Origin: Paracoccaceae bacterium
GTDB taxonomy: Bacteria; Pseudomonadota; Alphaproteobacteria; Rhodobacterales; Rhodobacteraceae
Direction of reading: 5' to 3'
Assembly: GCA_029862205.1 (NCBI GenBank)
Contig: JAOTXT010000029.1
Location: 1 to 47,423, forward strand
Length of the DNA stretch: 47,423 nt
Position 1 is the first letter of the stretch. Each line of letters starts with the position of its first letter. This document shows, piece by piece, positions 1 to 8,127 of this stretch. Both the position numbers and the translations under genes were made by a program. The notes under the pieces were generated by a model, which saw only the letters and a list, made by a program, of their open reading frames with translations, was not told the origin of the DNA and did no database searches.

Positions 1-222
1 CCGCAGCTCGTTTCCGGCTCGGTGATGATCTCGGTGGTGATGAGCCTGCCGACCATCGGCCCGATCCTGCTACAGGCCCTGAAGAGCCAGGACATTTTCA
101 TGGCCGGGTTCATCCTGCTGTTCGTCTCGATTCTGACGCTGATCGGGATGCTGATCTCCGACATTCTGCTGGCGATGCTGGACCCGCGGATCCGGCTGAC
201 CGCGGCAAAGCGCGAGGTGTGA
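1..222 (+). CDS. Dipeptide/oligopeptide ABC transporter permease, DppB-type (3' end only)
   Basis: The reading frame is open from the first base of the window and stops at 220-222, so only the C-terminal 73 residues are present and the start lies outside. Visible are the end of the periplasm-facing core and a last membrane span rich in I/L/F. The tail ILLAMLDPRIRL is typical of DppB/OppB permeases, which pair with a DppC-type partner to import peptides or related solutes across the inner membrane. The next gene begins 1 bp after the stop and encodes that partner, which supports the assignment. Substrate cannot be judged from this fragment. Confidence 0.85.
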   Translation, partial: PQLVSGSVMISVVMSLPTIGPILLQALKSQDIFMAGFILLFVSILTLIGMLISDILLAMLDPRIRLTAAKREV

Positions 223-223
223 G

Positions 224-1390
224 GTGGACGACCGCCGCGATACCCAAGCGCATTACGTCGCCCCGGATGATTACGACGCCGAGGCCGAGCGGCAGACGCT
301 GGACCGCGCCGATTTCGACGCACCGACCCGCGTGCTCGTCTGGCGGCGCTTCAAGCGCCACAAGTTGGGGGTTGCCTGCGGCTTGTTCCTGGCGTTTCTC
401 TACCTGCTGCTGCCCTTCATGGAGATGCTGGCGCCCTATGGGCCGAACGCATTCGACGAAGACAATATCTTCGCGCCGCCCCAGGGTCTCTACCTCTACC
501 ACGAGGGCGAATTCACGGGGCTGCACACCTATCCGACGGCGACCATCTACGACACCCGCACCGGGCTGGTGCGCTCGATCACAAATCTGCACAACCAGCT
601 GCCGGTGCGCCTGTTCTCGACGTGCGGCGAGTCTTACCGCTTGTTGGGCCTGGTTGAGAGCCGGTTCCATGTGATCTGCCAACCCGAGGGCGGCAAGCTG
701 CACCTTTTGGGCTCTGACAGGCTCGGGCGCGATATCCTCAGCCGTGTCCTGCACGGGGCGCGGCTCAGCCTGACAATCGGCCTGATCGGCGTGACGGTCA
801 GCTTCCTGATCGGGCTGACGCTCGGCGGAATGGCGGGCTATTTTGGCGGTTGGATTGATGCCGCGGTGCAGCGCGCTATCGAGGTCTTCCGCTCGTTGCC
901 CGAACTGCCGATCTGGCTGGCGTTATCTGCGGCGGTGCCGGTCAATTGGAACTCGCTGTCGGTCTTCGTGATGATCTCGATCATCCTTGGACTGCTCGAC
1001 TGGCCTGGCTTGGCGCGCGCCGTGCGGTCGAAATTCCTGGCGCTCCGCGAGGAGGACTACGTGCGCGCCGCCGAGCTGATGGGCGCCTCGCCCCGGCGGG
1101 TGATCAACGCCCACATGATGCCGAACTTCATGAGTCATTTGATTGCCTCGGCGACGCTGTCGATCCCGGCGATGATCCTGGGCGAGACGGCACTCTCGTT
1201 CCTCGGCTTCGGCATCCGGCCGCCCTCGGTCTCGTGGGGGCTGATGCTGAACGATGCGCTGGACGCGGGGTTGGGCGCGCTCGAGATCTATCCGTGGATC
1301 CTGCTGCCGATGGTGCCGGTGATCCTGGTGGTGCTGGCCTTCAGCTTCGTCGGCGACGCGCTGAGGGACGCGCTCGACCCCTATTCCTGA
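224..1390 (+). CDS. Dipeptide/oligopeptide ABC transporter permease, DppC-type
   Basis: 388 residues with a GTG start 1 bp after the stop of the DppB-type gene, so the two are translationally coupled. A first membrane span lies at about 48-70. It is followed by a periplasmic loop of roughly 90 residues, longer than in classical DppC. A second block begins with LLGSDRLGRDILSR at about 161-174, the usual entry to the DppC core. The EAA loop that contacts the ATPase is at about 282-301 (AAELMGASPRRV). The C-terminus DALRDALDPYS is typical of the family. It forms the inner-membrane channel of a peptide-type importer. Its stop overlaps the convergent next gene by 10 bp. The long loop suggests a sub-class with a non-standard ligand, but the substrate is unknown. 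Confidence 0.9.
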   Translation: MDDRRDTQAHYVAPDDYDAEAERQTLDRADFDAPTRVLVWRRFKRHKLGVACGLFLAFLYLLLPFMEMLAPYGPNAFDEDNIFAPPQGLYLYHEGEFTGLHTYPTATIYDTRTGLVRSITNLHNQLPVRLFSTCGESYRLLGLVESRFHVICQPEGGKLHLLGSDRLGRDILSRVLHGARLSLTIGLIGVTVSFLIGLTLGGMAGYFGGWIDAAVQRAIEVFRSLPELPIWLALSAAVPVNWNSLSVFVMISIILGLLDWPGLARAVRSKFLALREEDYVRAAELMGASPRRVINAHMMPNFMSHLIASATLSIPAMILGETALSFLGFGIRPPSVSWGLMLNDALDAGLGALEIYPWILLPMVPVILVVLAFSFVGDALRDALDPYS

Positions 1391-2007
1391 GTGGCCTTCA
1401 AGGCGGCAATCTCGTCCAATGCCGCCGCGCGCGAGGGCAGAATGCTGGGATCAGACGGCCCGTCGCTCCGGTCCCCCTCGACGTAGCGCACCGAGCCCAA
1501 GGCCAACTGGACGTTCACCTTCTTGGCGCGGTGCGCATAGGCGACCCAGGCTTCGGGCCAGATGCTGCAATCGCGGAAATTGACCAGCAGATACCATCGG
1601 TGCCCGCTATCGGTCAGCGTTTGGTCGATCGCATCGAAGAAACTGTTGACCAGCGCCGAGCTGGAGAACTCGAACCCGCTGAAATCGATCTCGGCGATGC
1701 CCGTCTCGTCGTCCAATCTGATGCGCTCGGCGAATTGCGAGCGGCCCTCGCCATCCGGTTTGGCCGCGGGCTGGCGCGCCGCCGAATAGACAGTGGCGGC
1801 CAAGTCCTTGACACCTTGCTCCAGCCGCGCGCACTCGCCCAAAGCGGTTGCCAGGAAGCGTTGGCGCTCGGAGGCACCCAGGTCCGGGTAGTCGCGCAGG
1901 ATCTCCAGCGCCCCGCGCATGGCGGTGAGCGGCGCGACAAAATCCTCCTCGACCTTGGTGCTCAGCGACAGGGCCATGTCTTGCCCAGGCTGCTCGTCTG
2001 AGGTCAA
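1381..2007 (-). CDS. Histidine-kinase-like protein lacking the phosphoacceptor His, with a STAS/SpoIIAA-like C-terminal domain
   Basis: 208 residues if translation starts at the TTG at 2007, which is preceded by a good GGAGGGG ribosome site. The TTG at 2019 and the ATG at 1977 are alternatives. Residues about 10-70 read like a HisKA dimerisation hairpin (FVAPLTAMRGALEIL), but the H-box position normally occupied by His is Glu21. No ATPase (HATPase_c) domain follows. The C-terminal half (about 100-185) looks like a small alpha/beta STAS or SpoIIAA-like domain with the segment WYLLVNFRDCSIWPEAWVAY. It is divergent from a single-domain response regulator, so a role in binding or scaffolding that regulator is plausible. 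The domain assignments are inferred from pattern only. Confidence 0.6.
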   Translation of the reverse strand: MTSDEQPGQDMALSLSTKVEEDFVAPLTAMRGALEILRDYPDLGASERQRFLATALGECARLEQGVKDLAATVYSAARQPAAKPDGEGRSQFAERIRLDDETGIAEIDFSGFEFSSSALVNSFFDAIDQTLTDSGHRWYLLVNFRDCSIWPEAWVAYAHRAKKVNVQLALGSVRYVEGDRSDGPSDPSILPSRAAALDEIAALKATQE

Positions 2008-2192
2008 ATTCCCCTCCAATCGCTTGGCTGTCGCAAGCTATCCGATCGCCCGATTCCGGTCCATGCGGACTGGTCGCGACCGATGATCACACCCGCATGG
2101 GCCATCGAACTCGGCGATTGCAAAGGCTGGCGGTTCCGGGTCTACTCGGCGCCCAAGCCCGCGAAAAGCCGGGCAGGAACAGGGTGTGCGCC

Positions 2193-2558
2193 ATGGCAAA
2201 GCATGTAGTGGTCGTCGAGGATGACGAGAGCATCACCACCTCGCTGTCGTTCCTGCTGACCCGGGCCGGTTTCGAGGTCACCGTAGAATCGGATGGTACC
2301 AAGGCCCTGGACACGATCTTCGCCGAGATCCCCGATGTGCTGCTGCTCGACGTGATGCTGCCGCGCATGGACGGCTATGAGGTACTGCGTCGGGTCCGCG
2401 CCGACCAACGCACAAGCACGGTGCCGGTGATCATGCTGACCGCCAAGGGCCAGCCCGAGAACCGCGAGACGGCGATGGAATGCGGCGCCGATCTGTTCAT
2501 CACCAAGCCGTTTGCCAATGCGGAAGTGGTCGGCGCCGTCGAGCGCCTGGCGGGCTGA
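2193..2558 (+). CDS. Single-domain response regulator (CheY-like receiver)
   Basis: 121 residues, essentially only a receiver domain. Acidic residues E9, D10 and D11 and the phosphoacceptor Asp53 (LLLDVMLPRMDGYEVL) are present. The switch Thr is in IMLTAKG and the invariant Lys is in FITKPF. There is no output domain, so it must act by protein contact or as a phosphate shuttle. The start at 2193 was chosen because the receiver fold begins exactly there (MAKHVVVVEDDES); the frame stays open upstream to 2097 but that part has no receiver character. It is divergent from the His-less kinase-like gene across 185 bp. No complete kinase is seen nearby, so its phosphodonor is unknown. Confidence 0.9.
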   Translation: MAKHVVVVEDDESITTSLSFLLTRAGFEVTVESDGTKALDTIFAEIPDVLLLDVMLPRMDGYEVLRRVRADQRTSTVPVIMLTAKGQPENRETAMECGADLFITKPFANAEVVGAVERLAG

Positions 2559-2669
2559 GCGCGCACGAATTTCACTGAAAGCGACATTTCCGGTCGGGAT
2601 CGTATGCGACAGAGCGCGCCCGCGGGCACAGCCTGATTACAGACGGACCATTGGTCAGGGAGCGGACAG

Positions 2670-3545
2670 ATGGCGCAATTGAACGAAGCCCAAGTCGAGC
2701 AATACCGGCGGGACGGGTATCTGTGCCCGATCGAGATTCTCTCGGCCGAGGAAGCGGCCGAGCACCGCGCGGCGCTGGAGGGATTGGAACGCGACTACGA
2801 CGGCAAGCTGGCCCGTCCGGTCAGCGAATACCTGCGAACGTCGACCTTTTTGGCAACCGATGTGCCGGTTCGCGTAGCGCGCGACCCGCGCATCCTGGAT
2901 GCGGTCGAGGCGATCCTGGGCCCCGACGTCCTGATGTGGAGCTGCGAGTATTTCATCAAGGAGGCGCGGACCGACAAGATTGTGACCTGGCATCAGGACC
3001 TGACGTATTGGGGGATGGATGGCACTGACCACGAGGTCACCGCCTGGGTGGCGCTGTCGCCCGCGACGGTCGCTTCGGGCTGCATGAAGTTCGTGCCCGG
3101 CTCGCACCACCAGGCGATCGTGCCTCATGAGGACACCTTCGCCGAGGACAACATGCTGAGCCGTGGCCAGGAAATCGCGGTCGAGGTGGACGAGGCCGAC
3201 GCGATCGCCGCCGAGTTGCGGCCTGGACAGATGTCGCTCCACCACGGACGGTTGTTCCATGCGAGCGGGCCGAACACGACCGATGACCGGCGCATTGGCC
3301 TGGTGATCCGCTATATCCGACCCGACACGCCTTCAACGCGCGAGGGGCGCGACTACGCCATGCTGATGCGCGGTGCCGACCGTCTGCGGGCCCGGATCAA
3401 CATCCTGCCGCCGCCCGGCGACTTCACGCCTGCCAAGCTGGCATTGTATGAGGAGGTCTGGGCCGCCCACACCGAGGTTTTGGCGGCGGGGCTGGAGAAT
3501 GCCAACGAGATGTATCAGGGCACCGTGGAGCTGGAACATGGCTGA
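2670..3545 (+). CDS. Phytanoyl-CoA dioxygenase (PhyH) family Fe(II)/2-oxoglutarate oxygenase, PhnY*-like
   Basis: 291 residues. The double-stranded beta-helix iron triad is visible as H108-x-D110 (TWHQDLTYWG) and the distal His197 in HASGPN. Arg208, a likely 2-oxoglutarate carboxylate ligand, precedes IGLVIRYI. The family hydroxylates small organic substrates using O2 and 2-oxoglutarate. The gene overlaps the following HD-domain gene by 8 bp (ATG 3538 inside its end), so the two products are probably made together. In phosphonate catabolism a PhyH enzyme (PhnY or PhnY*) hydroxylates the alpha-carbon and an HD oxygenase (PhnZ) then cleaves the C-P bond. The pairing here mirrors that, but the actual substrate is not shown by sequence. 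Confidence 0.85.
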   Translation: MAQLNEAQVEQYRRDGYLCPIEILSAEEAAEHRAALEGLERDYDGKLARPVSEYLRTSTFLATDVPVRVARDPRILDAVEAILGPDVLMWSCEYFIKEARTDKIVTWHQDLTYWGMDGTDHEVTAWVALSPATVASGCMKFVPGSHHQAIVPHEDTFAEDNMLSRGQEIAVEVDEADAIAAELRPGQMSLHHGRLFHASGPNTTDDRRIGLVIRYIRPDTPSTREGRDYAMLMRGADRLRARINILPPPGDFTPAKLALYEEVWAAHTEVLAAGLENANEMYQGTVELEHG

Positions 3546-4149
3546 CACCGTCACGGACAAATCTGTTTCTTTCACCCAGATGAAGGACGGCACCAAGGAA
3601 GACTACGAGCTGCTGCATCGGCTGGAGGGCAGCTACCTATCGGGCACCGCCGACCGGTTGCTGCGCGAGCTGCGCAGCCAGGGGGACGAGACCCTGGCGG
3701 GCTACAAGATCACGCGTCTGGATCATGGGCTGCAATCGGCGACCCGGGCACGGCGTGATGGGGCCGATACCGACTGGATCGTCGCGGCGCTGCTGCACGA
3801 CATCGGCGACGGGCTGGCGCCCCAGAACCACGACAAGATGGCCGCTGAGATCATGCGCCCCTTCATGCGCGAGGAGGTGACCTGGGTGGTCGAGCACCAC
3901 GGCATCTTCCAGATGTATTACTACGCCCACCACTACGGTTGGGACCGCGAGCTGCGCGAGAAATATTCCGACAGCCCCTACTACCAGGCCTGCGTCGATT
4001 TCTGCGAACGCTGGGACCAGTCGAGCTTCGATCCGGATTACGCCGCCAATCCGCTGGAAAGCTTCGAGGACGAGGTGCGCCAGGTCTTCGCCCGCAAGGC
4101 CTACGACCCGGCTGTGATCCAGGAAGGGGTGGTCAAGGGGTTGCCCTGA
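3538..4149 (+). CDS. HD-domain protein with PhnZ-like di-iron oxygenase ligand set
   Basis: 203 residues. Potential metal ligands fall in the PhnZ/MIOX order: H63 (LDHGLQ), H87-D88 (LLHDIGD), H98, H120 or H121 (VEHHG) and D160 (ERWDQSSFD). Six ligands in this order are what mixed-valence di-iron HD oxygenases use, as opposed to simple HD phosphohydrolases. The residues that PhnZ uses before its first His to admit substrate (a Tyr and a Glu, recalled from the known protein) do not align clearly; Tyr56 sits near the Glu position. A different substrate from 2-aminoethylphosphonate is therefore likely. The ATG at 3538 overlaps the dioxygenase gene. A phosphohydrolase role is the main alternative. 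Confidence 0.75.
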   Translation: MADTVTDKSVSFTQMKDGTKEDYELLHRLEGSYLSGTADRLLRELRSQGDETLAGYKITRLDHGLQSATRARRDGADTDWIVAALLHDIGDGLAPQNHDKMAAEIMRPFMREEVTWVVEHHGIFQMYYYAHHYGWDRELREKYSDSPYYQACVDFCERWDQSSFDPDYAANPLESFEDEVRQVFARKAYDPAVIQEGVVKGLP

Positions 4150-4186
4150 CGCCTGCGTTCAATTGGCCCACGGCGCGCACCGGCGG

Positions 4187-4211
4187 GTAGGGTGGGCGTA
4201 TTGCGCCCACC
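4187..4211 (+). repeat. GTAG-type REP-like extragenic palindrome
   Basis: GTAG at 4187-4190 is followed by a perfect 8-bp hairpin: GGTGGGCG (4191-4198), loop TATTG, CGCCCACC (4204-4211). The first ten bases GTAGGGTGGG are identical to those at 47041. It sits between two convergent genes, as REPs usually do. Confidence 0.6.
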
Positions 4212-4247
4212 ATAATGGATCGTGCTATCGACCGCTTCGCGAGCCCG

Positions 4248-4562
4248 TCACACTGGCGAAAGCACATGTATCACCCGCTCGGCGATCATGTCTTTGACCT
4301 GGCCGGCGTAAGCCGCCATGTGGGGCGCTGCGGCGTGAGCCTTGAGTGCATCGAGTGAGGCCCATTTCTCGATCACGACGAAGGTGTCCTCGCCGAAGGC
4401 GGTCTGGATCGGACCCGCGTCGGGCGTGTCGGTTGTCGCCTCGTAGGTGATGCAGCCGTCCTCGGCCAACACGTTGGGCACATTGGCCTGGAATGCCTCG
4501 AGCATGGCGGCACGCTGGCCGGGCTTCGCGGTGATCACGGCGATGACATGGACGGGAGTCAT
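4248..4562 (-). CDS. Antibiotic biosynthesis monooxygenase (ABM) domain protein, putative quinol monooxygenase
   Basis: 104 residues from the ATG at 4562 (MTPVHVIAVITAKPG). An in-frame ATG seven codons upstream is possible, but the ABM fold begins at this Met. The sequence shows the ferredoxin-like ABM pattern: a first strand, the helix AAMLEAFQANVPNVLAEDGC, then YEATTD, FVVIEKWASLDALKAH and HMAAYAGQVKDM. Small ABM proteins of this kind (YgiN-like) dimerise and oxidise quinols or act on reactive metabolites without a cofactor. The gene lies 33 bp downstream of the methyltransferase on the same strand and may be read from the glycosyltransferase operon. The substrate is unknown. Confidence 0.8.
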   Translation of the reverse strand: MTPVHVIAVITAKPGQRAAMLEAFQANVPNVLAEDGCITYEATTDTPDAGPIQTAFGEDTFVVIEKWASLDALKAHAAAPHMAAYAGQVKDMIAERVIHVLSPV

Positions 4563-4595
4563 GGGGGCCTCGTTCTTCTCCAACCAGCCGTCACG

Positions 4596-5324
4596 CTAGC
4601 GGGGCGGCGCCTCCCCCGCAACGGCGGGCTTCACTGCCTCGGCGAAAAACCCGCTGGCCTGGATGGTGTTGCGCCAATCGCTTGCCCTTGCGTCGAGCAG
4701 GCGGTTGATCCGCCCGCCGAACCGGCGCTCGACAACCGGTTTCCACCATTTCAGCAGGTTGGCGATCGCCGAGTATTTTCCACGCAGCGGGTAAAGCGTG
4801 ACCTCGTTGAAATCGCGCAGCGCATAGGCGAGCCCATCGCGCGAAAGCCGCTGATAATCCTGAAAAATCAGATCCTTGGGGGCGTGATAGCGCCAGATCC
4901 AGGGCACATAGAGGAAAAGCCGCCCGCCCGGCTTCAGCGCGCGCCTGAAATTCCCGATCGCGGCGGCGGGGTCGTAGACGTGCTCCAGGATCGCCAGCGC
5001 GATCACCGCGTCGTAACGCGCCGTCATCCAGTCCGGGAACGGCTGGCAGACATCGCCGAGGATATCGGGCCGGGTCAGGTTGGTCTCGGCCTCCTCGATA
5101 TCGTTGAGGTCGAGCGTCTCGACCTGCGCCGGCAATGCGCGCCCGTGCCCGCGCATTCCGGCGCCGACGTCCAGGATCATCGCCATGCCCTGGGTCGCCT
5201 TGACAATATGCTCGCGGCTCCGGTCATCGTGGAGGTAGCGCATGTCGACCCGGGCGCGCCGGGTGACCGCCTGCAGCCGGGCGTTCAGGTCTTCTATATC
5301 GTGGATCCGGCGCGGGGCAGTCAT
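4596..5324 (-). CDS. Class I SAM-dependent methyltransferase
   Basis: 242 residues. Motif I for S-adenosylmethionine binding is ILDVGAGMRGHG at about 50-61. The post-II region LAILEHVYDP and the LKPGGRLFLYVPW segment are typical of Methyltransf_11 proteins. The ATG at 5324 overlaps the stop of the upstream glycosyltransferase (ATGA, 4 bp), which fixes the start. It is the last clearly coupled gene of the glycosyltransferase operon, so O- or N-methylation of the glycan or its carrier is a reasonable inference. A Trp-rich segment (YVPWIWRYHAP) after the core may contact the acceptor. The acceptor cannot be named. Confidence 0.85.
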   Translation of the reverse strand: MTAPRRIHDIEDLNARLQAVTRRARVDMRYLHDDRSREHIVKATQGMAMILDVGAGMRGHGRALPAQVETLDLNDIEEAETNLTRPDILGDVCQPFPDWMTARYDAVIALAILEHVYDPAAAIGNFRRALKPGGRLFLYVPWIWRYHAPKDLIFQDYQRLSRDGLAYALRDFNEVTLYPLRGKYSAIANLLKWWKPVVERRFGGRINRLLDARASDWRNTIQASGFFAEAVKPAVAGEAPPR

Positions 5325-6445
5325 CCGGCCAGCTCCAGGATCTTTCGAGCTGCCCTCTGGGCTCCCTCCCGATCCACGGCGGCCAGCTTGCGCCGCGGAC
5401 CCGACGCCGCGGAGTCGACCGCATTTCCGAGGCGCGTGGCATCGAGCCCCTCCACGTTCAGAACGGTGAACCCGTCCAGACCGGCAAGCCTGCCAGCGCG
5501 GATCACCTGCTCGCGTTCGCCCTTCTCGTCGAAGGGCACCACCACGGCGGGCGTGTCGCATGCCAACAGATCGAGGGTTGTGTTGTAGCCCGCCAGGCTG
5601 ACCGAGCAGGCGGCGCGGGCAAGCAGCGCCGGATAGTCCGAACGCGCGGGCTCAATGGTCAGATTTGCGCTTGGATGGCGCGTTGCAAGGTCCGCGGCGG
5701 TCTCGGCGGCATCGGTTCCGCCGGTTAGCAAATGCCAAGGGCGGCGACAGCGCGTTGCCGCCTTTGCGGCGATCTCCAACAGCCTGCGGCCCAGCGCCCC
5801 GCCGCCGACCGCGACCAGCACGGTGTCGCCCGGCGGACCGGCGGGCGGCGGTGCTTCGGTCACATAGCCGGTATGATGGGTCATCGAGGCCAAATCGCCC
5901 GGCAGAGGCCACGCCGCGTAGAGCGGCAGGAATCCGGCATCCCCATGGACGAGCAGCGCATCATAATCGGTCCGCAGGCGCTCGACCGCCTCCTCGAGCC
6001 GGCCAGGCCTCTTTGGCGGCTCCGGAATATCGCGCACCGAGGCGATCACGGCGACATCCGAATTGGCGGCCTTGCTGGCCGCGATCGCCTGTTGAAACTC
6101 GGCCGCGAGAATTCGTCGGCCCAAAGGATACAGCTCGGTCACCAGCGCGTTCGGACGAAAACGCATCAGAACCGCGTCGAGCTGAGCCAGGCGATCCGCC
6201 AAATATTCTTCATTGGCCGCCCCGGCCCCGGGCACATAGAGGCGAGTATAGTCGAGATTGCGCACCTCGACCGGCGGCAACTGGACGACGTCCAGACCTT
6301 GGGTCGAAATGTGATCCAGCGGCCGTCCGCCGCTGATCACCAGAACCTGGGCGCCCGCCGCTGTCAGCGCGCGGCCAAGCGTGAGGGTGCGCACCAGGTG
6401 GCCGGTCCCGGTCAGATGGCAGCAAACGAGCGCGATCCGTGTCAT
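5321..6445 (-). CDS. MurG/GT28-like glycosyltransferase
   Basis: 374 residues. The N-terminus (MTRIALVCCHLTGTGHLVRT) has the Gly-rich loop of GT-B enzymes that handle UDP-sugars. The C-terminal lobe carries VLVAVGGGALGRR and the donor-binding stretch SLAGYNTTLDLLACDTPAVVVP, which matches the GT28 C-terminal domain (MurG-type S-G-x-N-T). The ATG at 6445 overlaps the stop of the phosphatase gene by 4 bp, and its own stop overlaps the methyltransferase start. It is probably cytoplasmic or peripheral to the inner membrane. It resembles the 9353-10582 product in plan (COG4671-like) but is a separate gene, so two related sugar transfers are likely. Donor and acceptor are unknown. Confidence 0.85.
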   Translation of the reverse strand: MTRIALVCCHLTGTGHLVRTLTLGRALTAAGAQVLVISGGRPLDHISTQGLDVVQLPPVEVRNLDYTRLYVPGAGAANEEYLADRLAQLDAVLMRFRPNALVTELYPLGRRILAAEFQQAIAASKAANSDVAVIASVRDIPEPPKRPGRLEEAVERLRTDYDALLVHGDAGFLPLYAAWPLPGDLASMTHHTGYVTEAPPPAGPPGDTVLVAVGGGALGRRLLEIAAKAATRCRRPWHLLTGGTDAAETAADLATRHPSANLTIEPARSDYPALLARAACSVSLAGYNTTLDLLACDTPAVVVPFDEKGEREQVIRAGRLAGLDGFTVLNVEGLDATRLGNAVDSAASGPRRKLAAVDREGAQRAARKILELAG

Positions 6446-7047
6446 GGCGCGGCTCCGCGTGGCACCAGAACGACTGGTTCCTCGGGCTGGCTGGGAATGC
6501 CGTCGCGGTCGAGAGTCATCGGATAGATCCGCGCGCGTTTGATCTTGAAGGGCTCCGGCGTGTCGAAACCCCAGTTCCACGCATGAGCGAAGATCGCCCG
6601 CATCAGCGAGCGGTGAACCACCAGCAGTGCGGGCGCATCGTCAGTTGCGATCTCTGCAAGCGCCGGCTGGACGCGCTGCCAAACCTGCCAATGGCTCTCG
6701 CCTCCCGGTGCTTGCCGGTGCCAGCCTCCGTCCTCGACATGCATGTAGCCCGAGCTCGGGTCGGCCAACAGGTCGGCGCCCCGCCGTCCCTCCCATTTGC
6801 CATAGGCGATTTCCTTCAAACGCGGATCGAGCGTGATAGCCCGCCCGCCGGCCAGGAGTTCGGCCGTCTCGCGCGCCCGGGCCAGGGGCGACGTGAAGAT
6901 CCCGACATCATTCCAAGGCGCGGGCAGGACGAGCGCGCGCAACTCTGCCCGCGATTCGTCGGTCAAAGGGATGTCTGTCTGGCCCTGGAACCGGTGGTCC
7001 TGGTTCCACGCCGTTGGAAAGTGGCGCATGAGCGCGATCCGGGTCAT
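6442..7047 (-). CDS. Histidine phosphatase superfamily protein (phosphoglycerate mutase-like)
   Basis: 201 residues. The N-terminal motif is LMRHFPTAWN, with the phosphorylated His at residue 9. The usual R-H-G is R-H-F here, a known but less common variant. The second conserved segment TSPLARARETAELL carries the Arg and Glu of the family, and a later His is in LVVHRSLMRA. Such enzymes remove phosphate from small molecules or sugars. It lies inside a glycosyltransferase operon, coupled on both sides by 4-bp overlaps, so a glycan precursor or a sugar phosphate is a more likely substrate than 3-phosphoglycerate. The start ATG at 7047 overlaps the preceding gene's stop at 7044. Confidence 0.85.
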   Translation of the reverse strand: MTRIALMRHFPTAWNQDHRFQGQTDIPLTDESRAELRALVLPAPWNDVGIFTSPLARARETAELLAGGRAITLDPRLKEIAYGKWEGRRGADLLADPSSGYMHVEDGGWHRQAPGGESHWQVWQRVQPALAEIATDDAPALLVVHRSLMRAIFAHAWNWGFDTPEPFKIKRARIYPMTLDRDGIPSQPEEPVVLVPRGAAP

Positions 7048-8117
7048 TGGATCAGCCCGCGCAGCACCGTGCGCAGGGTTGCGGCTGCGCGGTCGATGCT
7101 GTGATAGTGCTCCACGTGGGCACGCGCGGTCCGCGAGAGCGCGGCGCGCTTGACCGCCGCTTGCTCGATTGCCGCTGCAAAGTCAGCGGGGTTGTCCGGT
7201 GCGCTGAGCACGGCGCCCGGAGCGATCGTGCGTGCCGCCGGTCCGTTCTCGGCGACCACCGGCAGCCCGGCCGCCATCGCCTCGAACCAGACCATGCCGA
7301 TGCCCTCGTTCACGCCGGGCCAAACCAGCAGGTCGGCGGCCTCGTAGTGGGGCCGGAGCGCGCTTGGATCGGTTACGCCGCTGATCCGGGTGACGCGGTC
7401 ACCGAATTCGGCAAAGAGGCTCATGATCTGGTCCTGTTGTGGCCCGTGGCCGATCAAAGTCAGGCGCCAATCGTCCGACAGTCGGGAGATGGCCGCCGCC
7501 AGGCGCCGATAGCTCTCCGCCTTGTCGCCCGGGCGCATCATGGCCACCGTCAGCAATTTCAACGGCTCTCCGGCGCCGCGCAAGGGTGGCGCCAGCCCCG
7601 GGTCGACGAAGGGGGCGAGTTGCACCATCTTGGCCTCATACCCCGCATCGGCAAGCGCCGGGCGGTCGCGCTCGGTCACCCAGAAGAGCCGGTCCGCCCG
7701 CGCGATCGCGCCTTCCGACAGCCGCGCGAATGATGACCAAGTTCCGCCGCGGCGCTTGGGCGAGAGCGAGGGCTCGGAAATCACATAGGCCAGATCCAGC
7801 GCGTCAGCGACGGTCGGCCCCAGCAAATCGGGCGATTTGTAGTGGCAGTGGTAGGTGAACCAGAGCGCGGGCGGATCGTCGCGAAGCGCGTCGATCAGCC
7901 GCGTAGATTCCGCCTCGGCCTCGGACCACAGCCTGAGCTGCAGGTCCGGGTCGCCCTCCAGGTCAAGGCTGCGAAGATCCGAGGCGGTAAAGGGCGCGAA
8001 GCCGGCGGCGTCTAGCGCCCGAAAGGTCAGCCGTGCGATCTCGCGGTCGCCCGAGGGCCGGGGATGGTCCGGCGCCTTCATCGGCGCGTAGAAAGCGATT
8101 TTCGGGCGTTCGGCCAT
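7044..8117 (-). CDS. Glycosyltransferase family 4 protein
   Basis: 357 residues with the GT-B plan. The N-terminal lobe opens with KIAFYAPMKAPDHPRPSGDR, where the SGDR loop faces the acceptor. The C-terminal GT4 lobe shows LLTVAMMRPGDK and the nucleotide-sugar binding stretch WPGVNEGIGMVWFEAMAAG, with the E-x7-E arrangement. It uses a nucleotide-activated sugar with retention of configuration, as is usual for GT4. It ends inside the start of the phosphatase gene (4-bp overlap) and begins 10 bp after the next upstream glycosyltransferase, so it belongs to the same transcript. The sugar specificity is not readable. Confidence 0.88.
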   Translation of the reverse strand: MAERPKIAFYAPMKAPDHPRPSGDREIARLTFRALDAAGFAPFTASDLRSLDLEGDPDLQLRLWSEAEAESTRLIDALRDDPPALWFTYHCHYKSPDLLGPTVADALDLAYVISEPSLSPKRRGGTWSSFARLSEGAIARADRLFWVTERDRPALADAGYEAKMVQLAPFVDPGLAPPLRGAGEPLKLLTVAMMRPGDKAESYRRLAAAISRLSDDWRLTLIGHGPQQDQIMSLFAEFGDRVTRISGVTDPSALRPHYEAADLLVWPGVNEGIGMVWFEAMAAGLPVVAENGPAARTIAPGAVLSAPDNPADFAAAIEQAAVKRAALSRTARAHVEHYHSIDRAAATLRTVLRGLIQ

Positions 8118-8127
8118 CTTGGCGCCG

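Noticed and set aside
6442-7047. Assignment of the histidine phosphatase as glycolytic phosphoglycerate mutase
   Set aside because: Short 201-residue form with R-H-F instead of R-H-G, lying within a glycosyltransferase operon; a glycan-related phosphatase is more likely.
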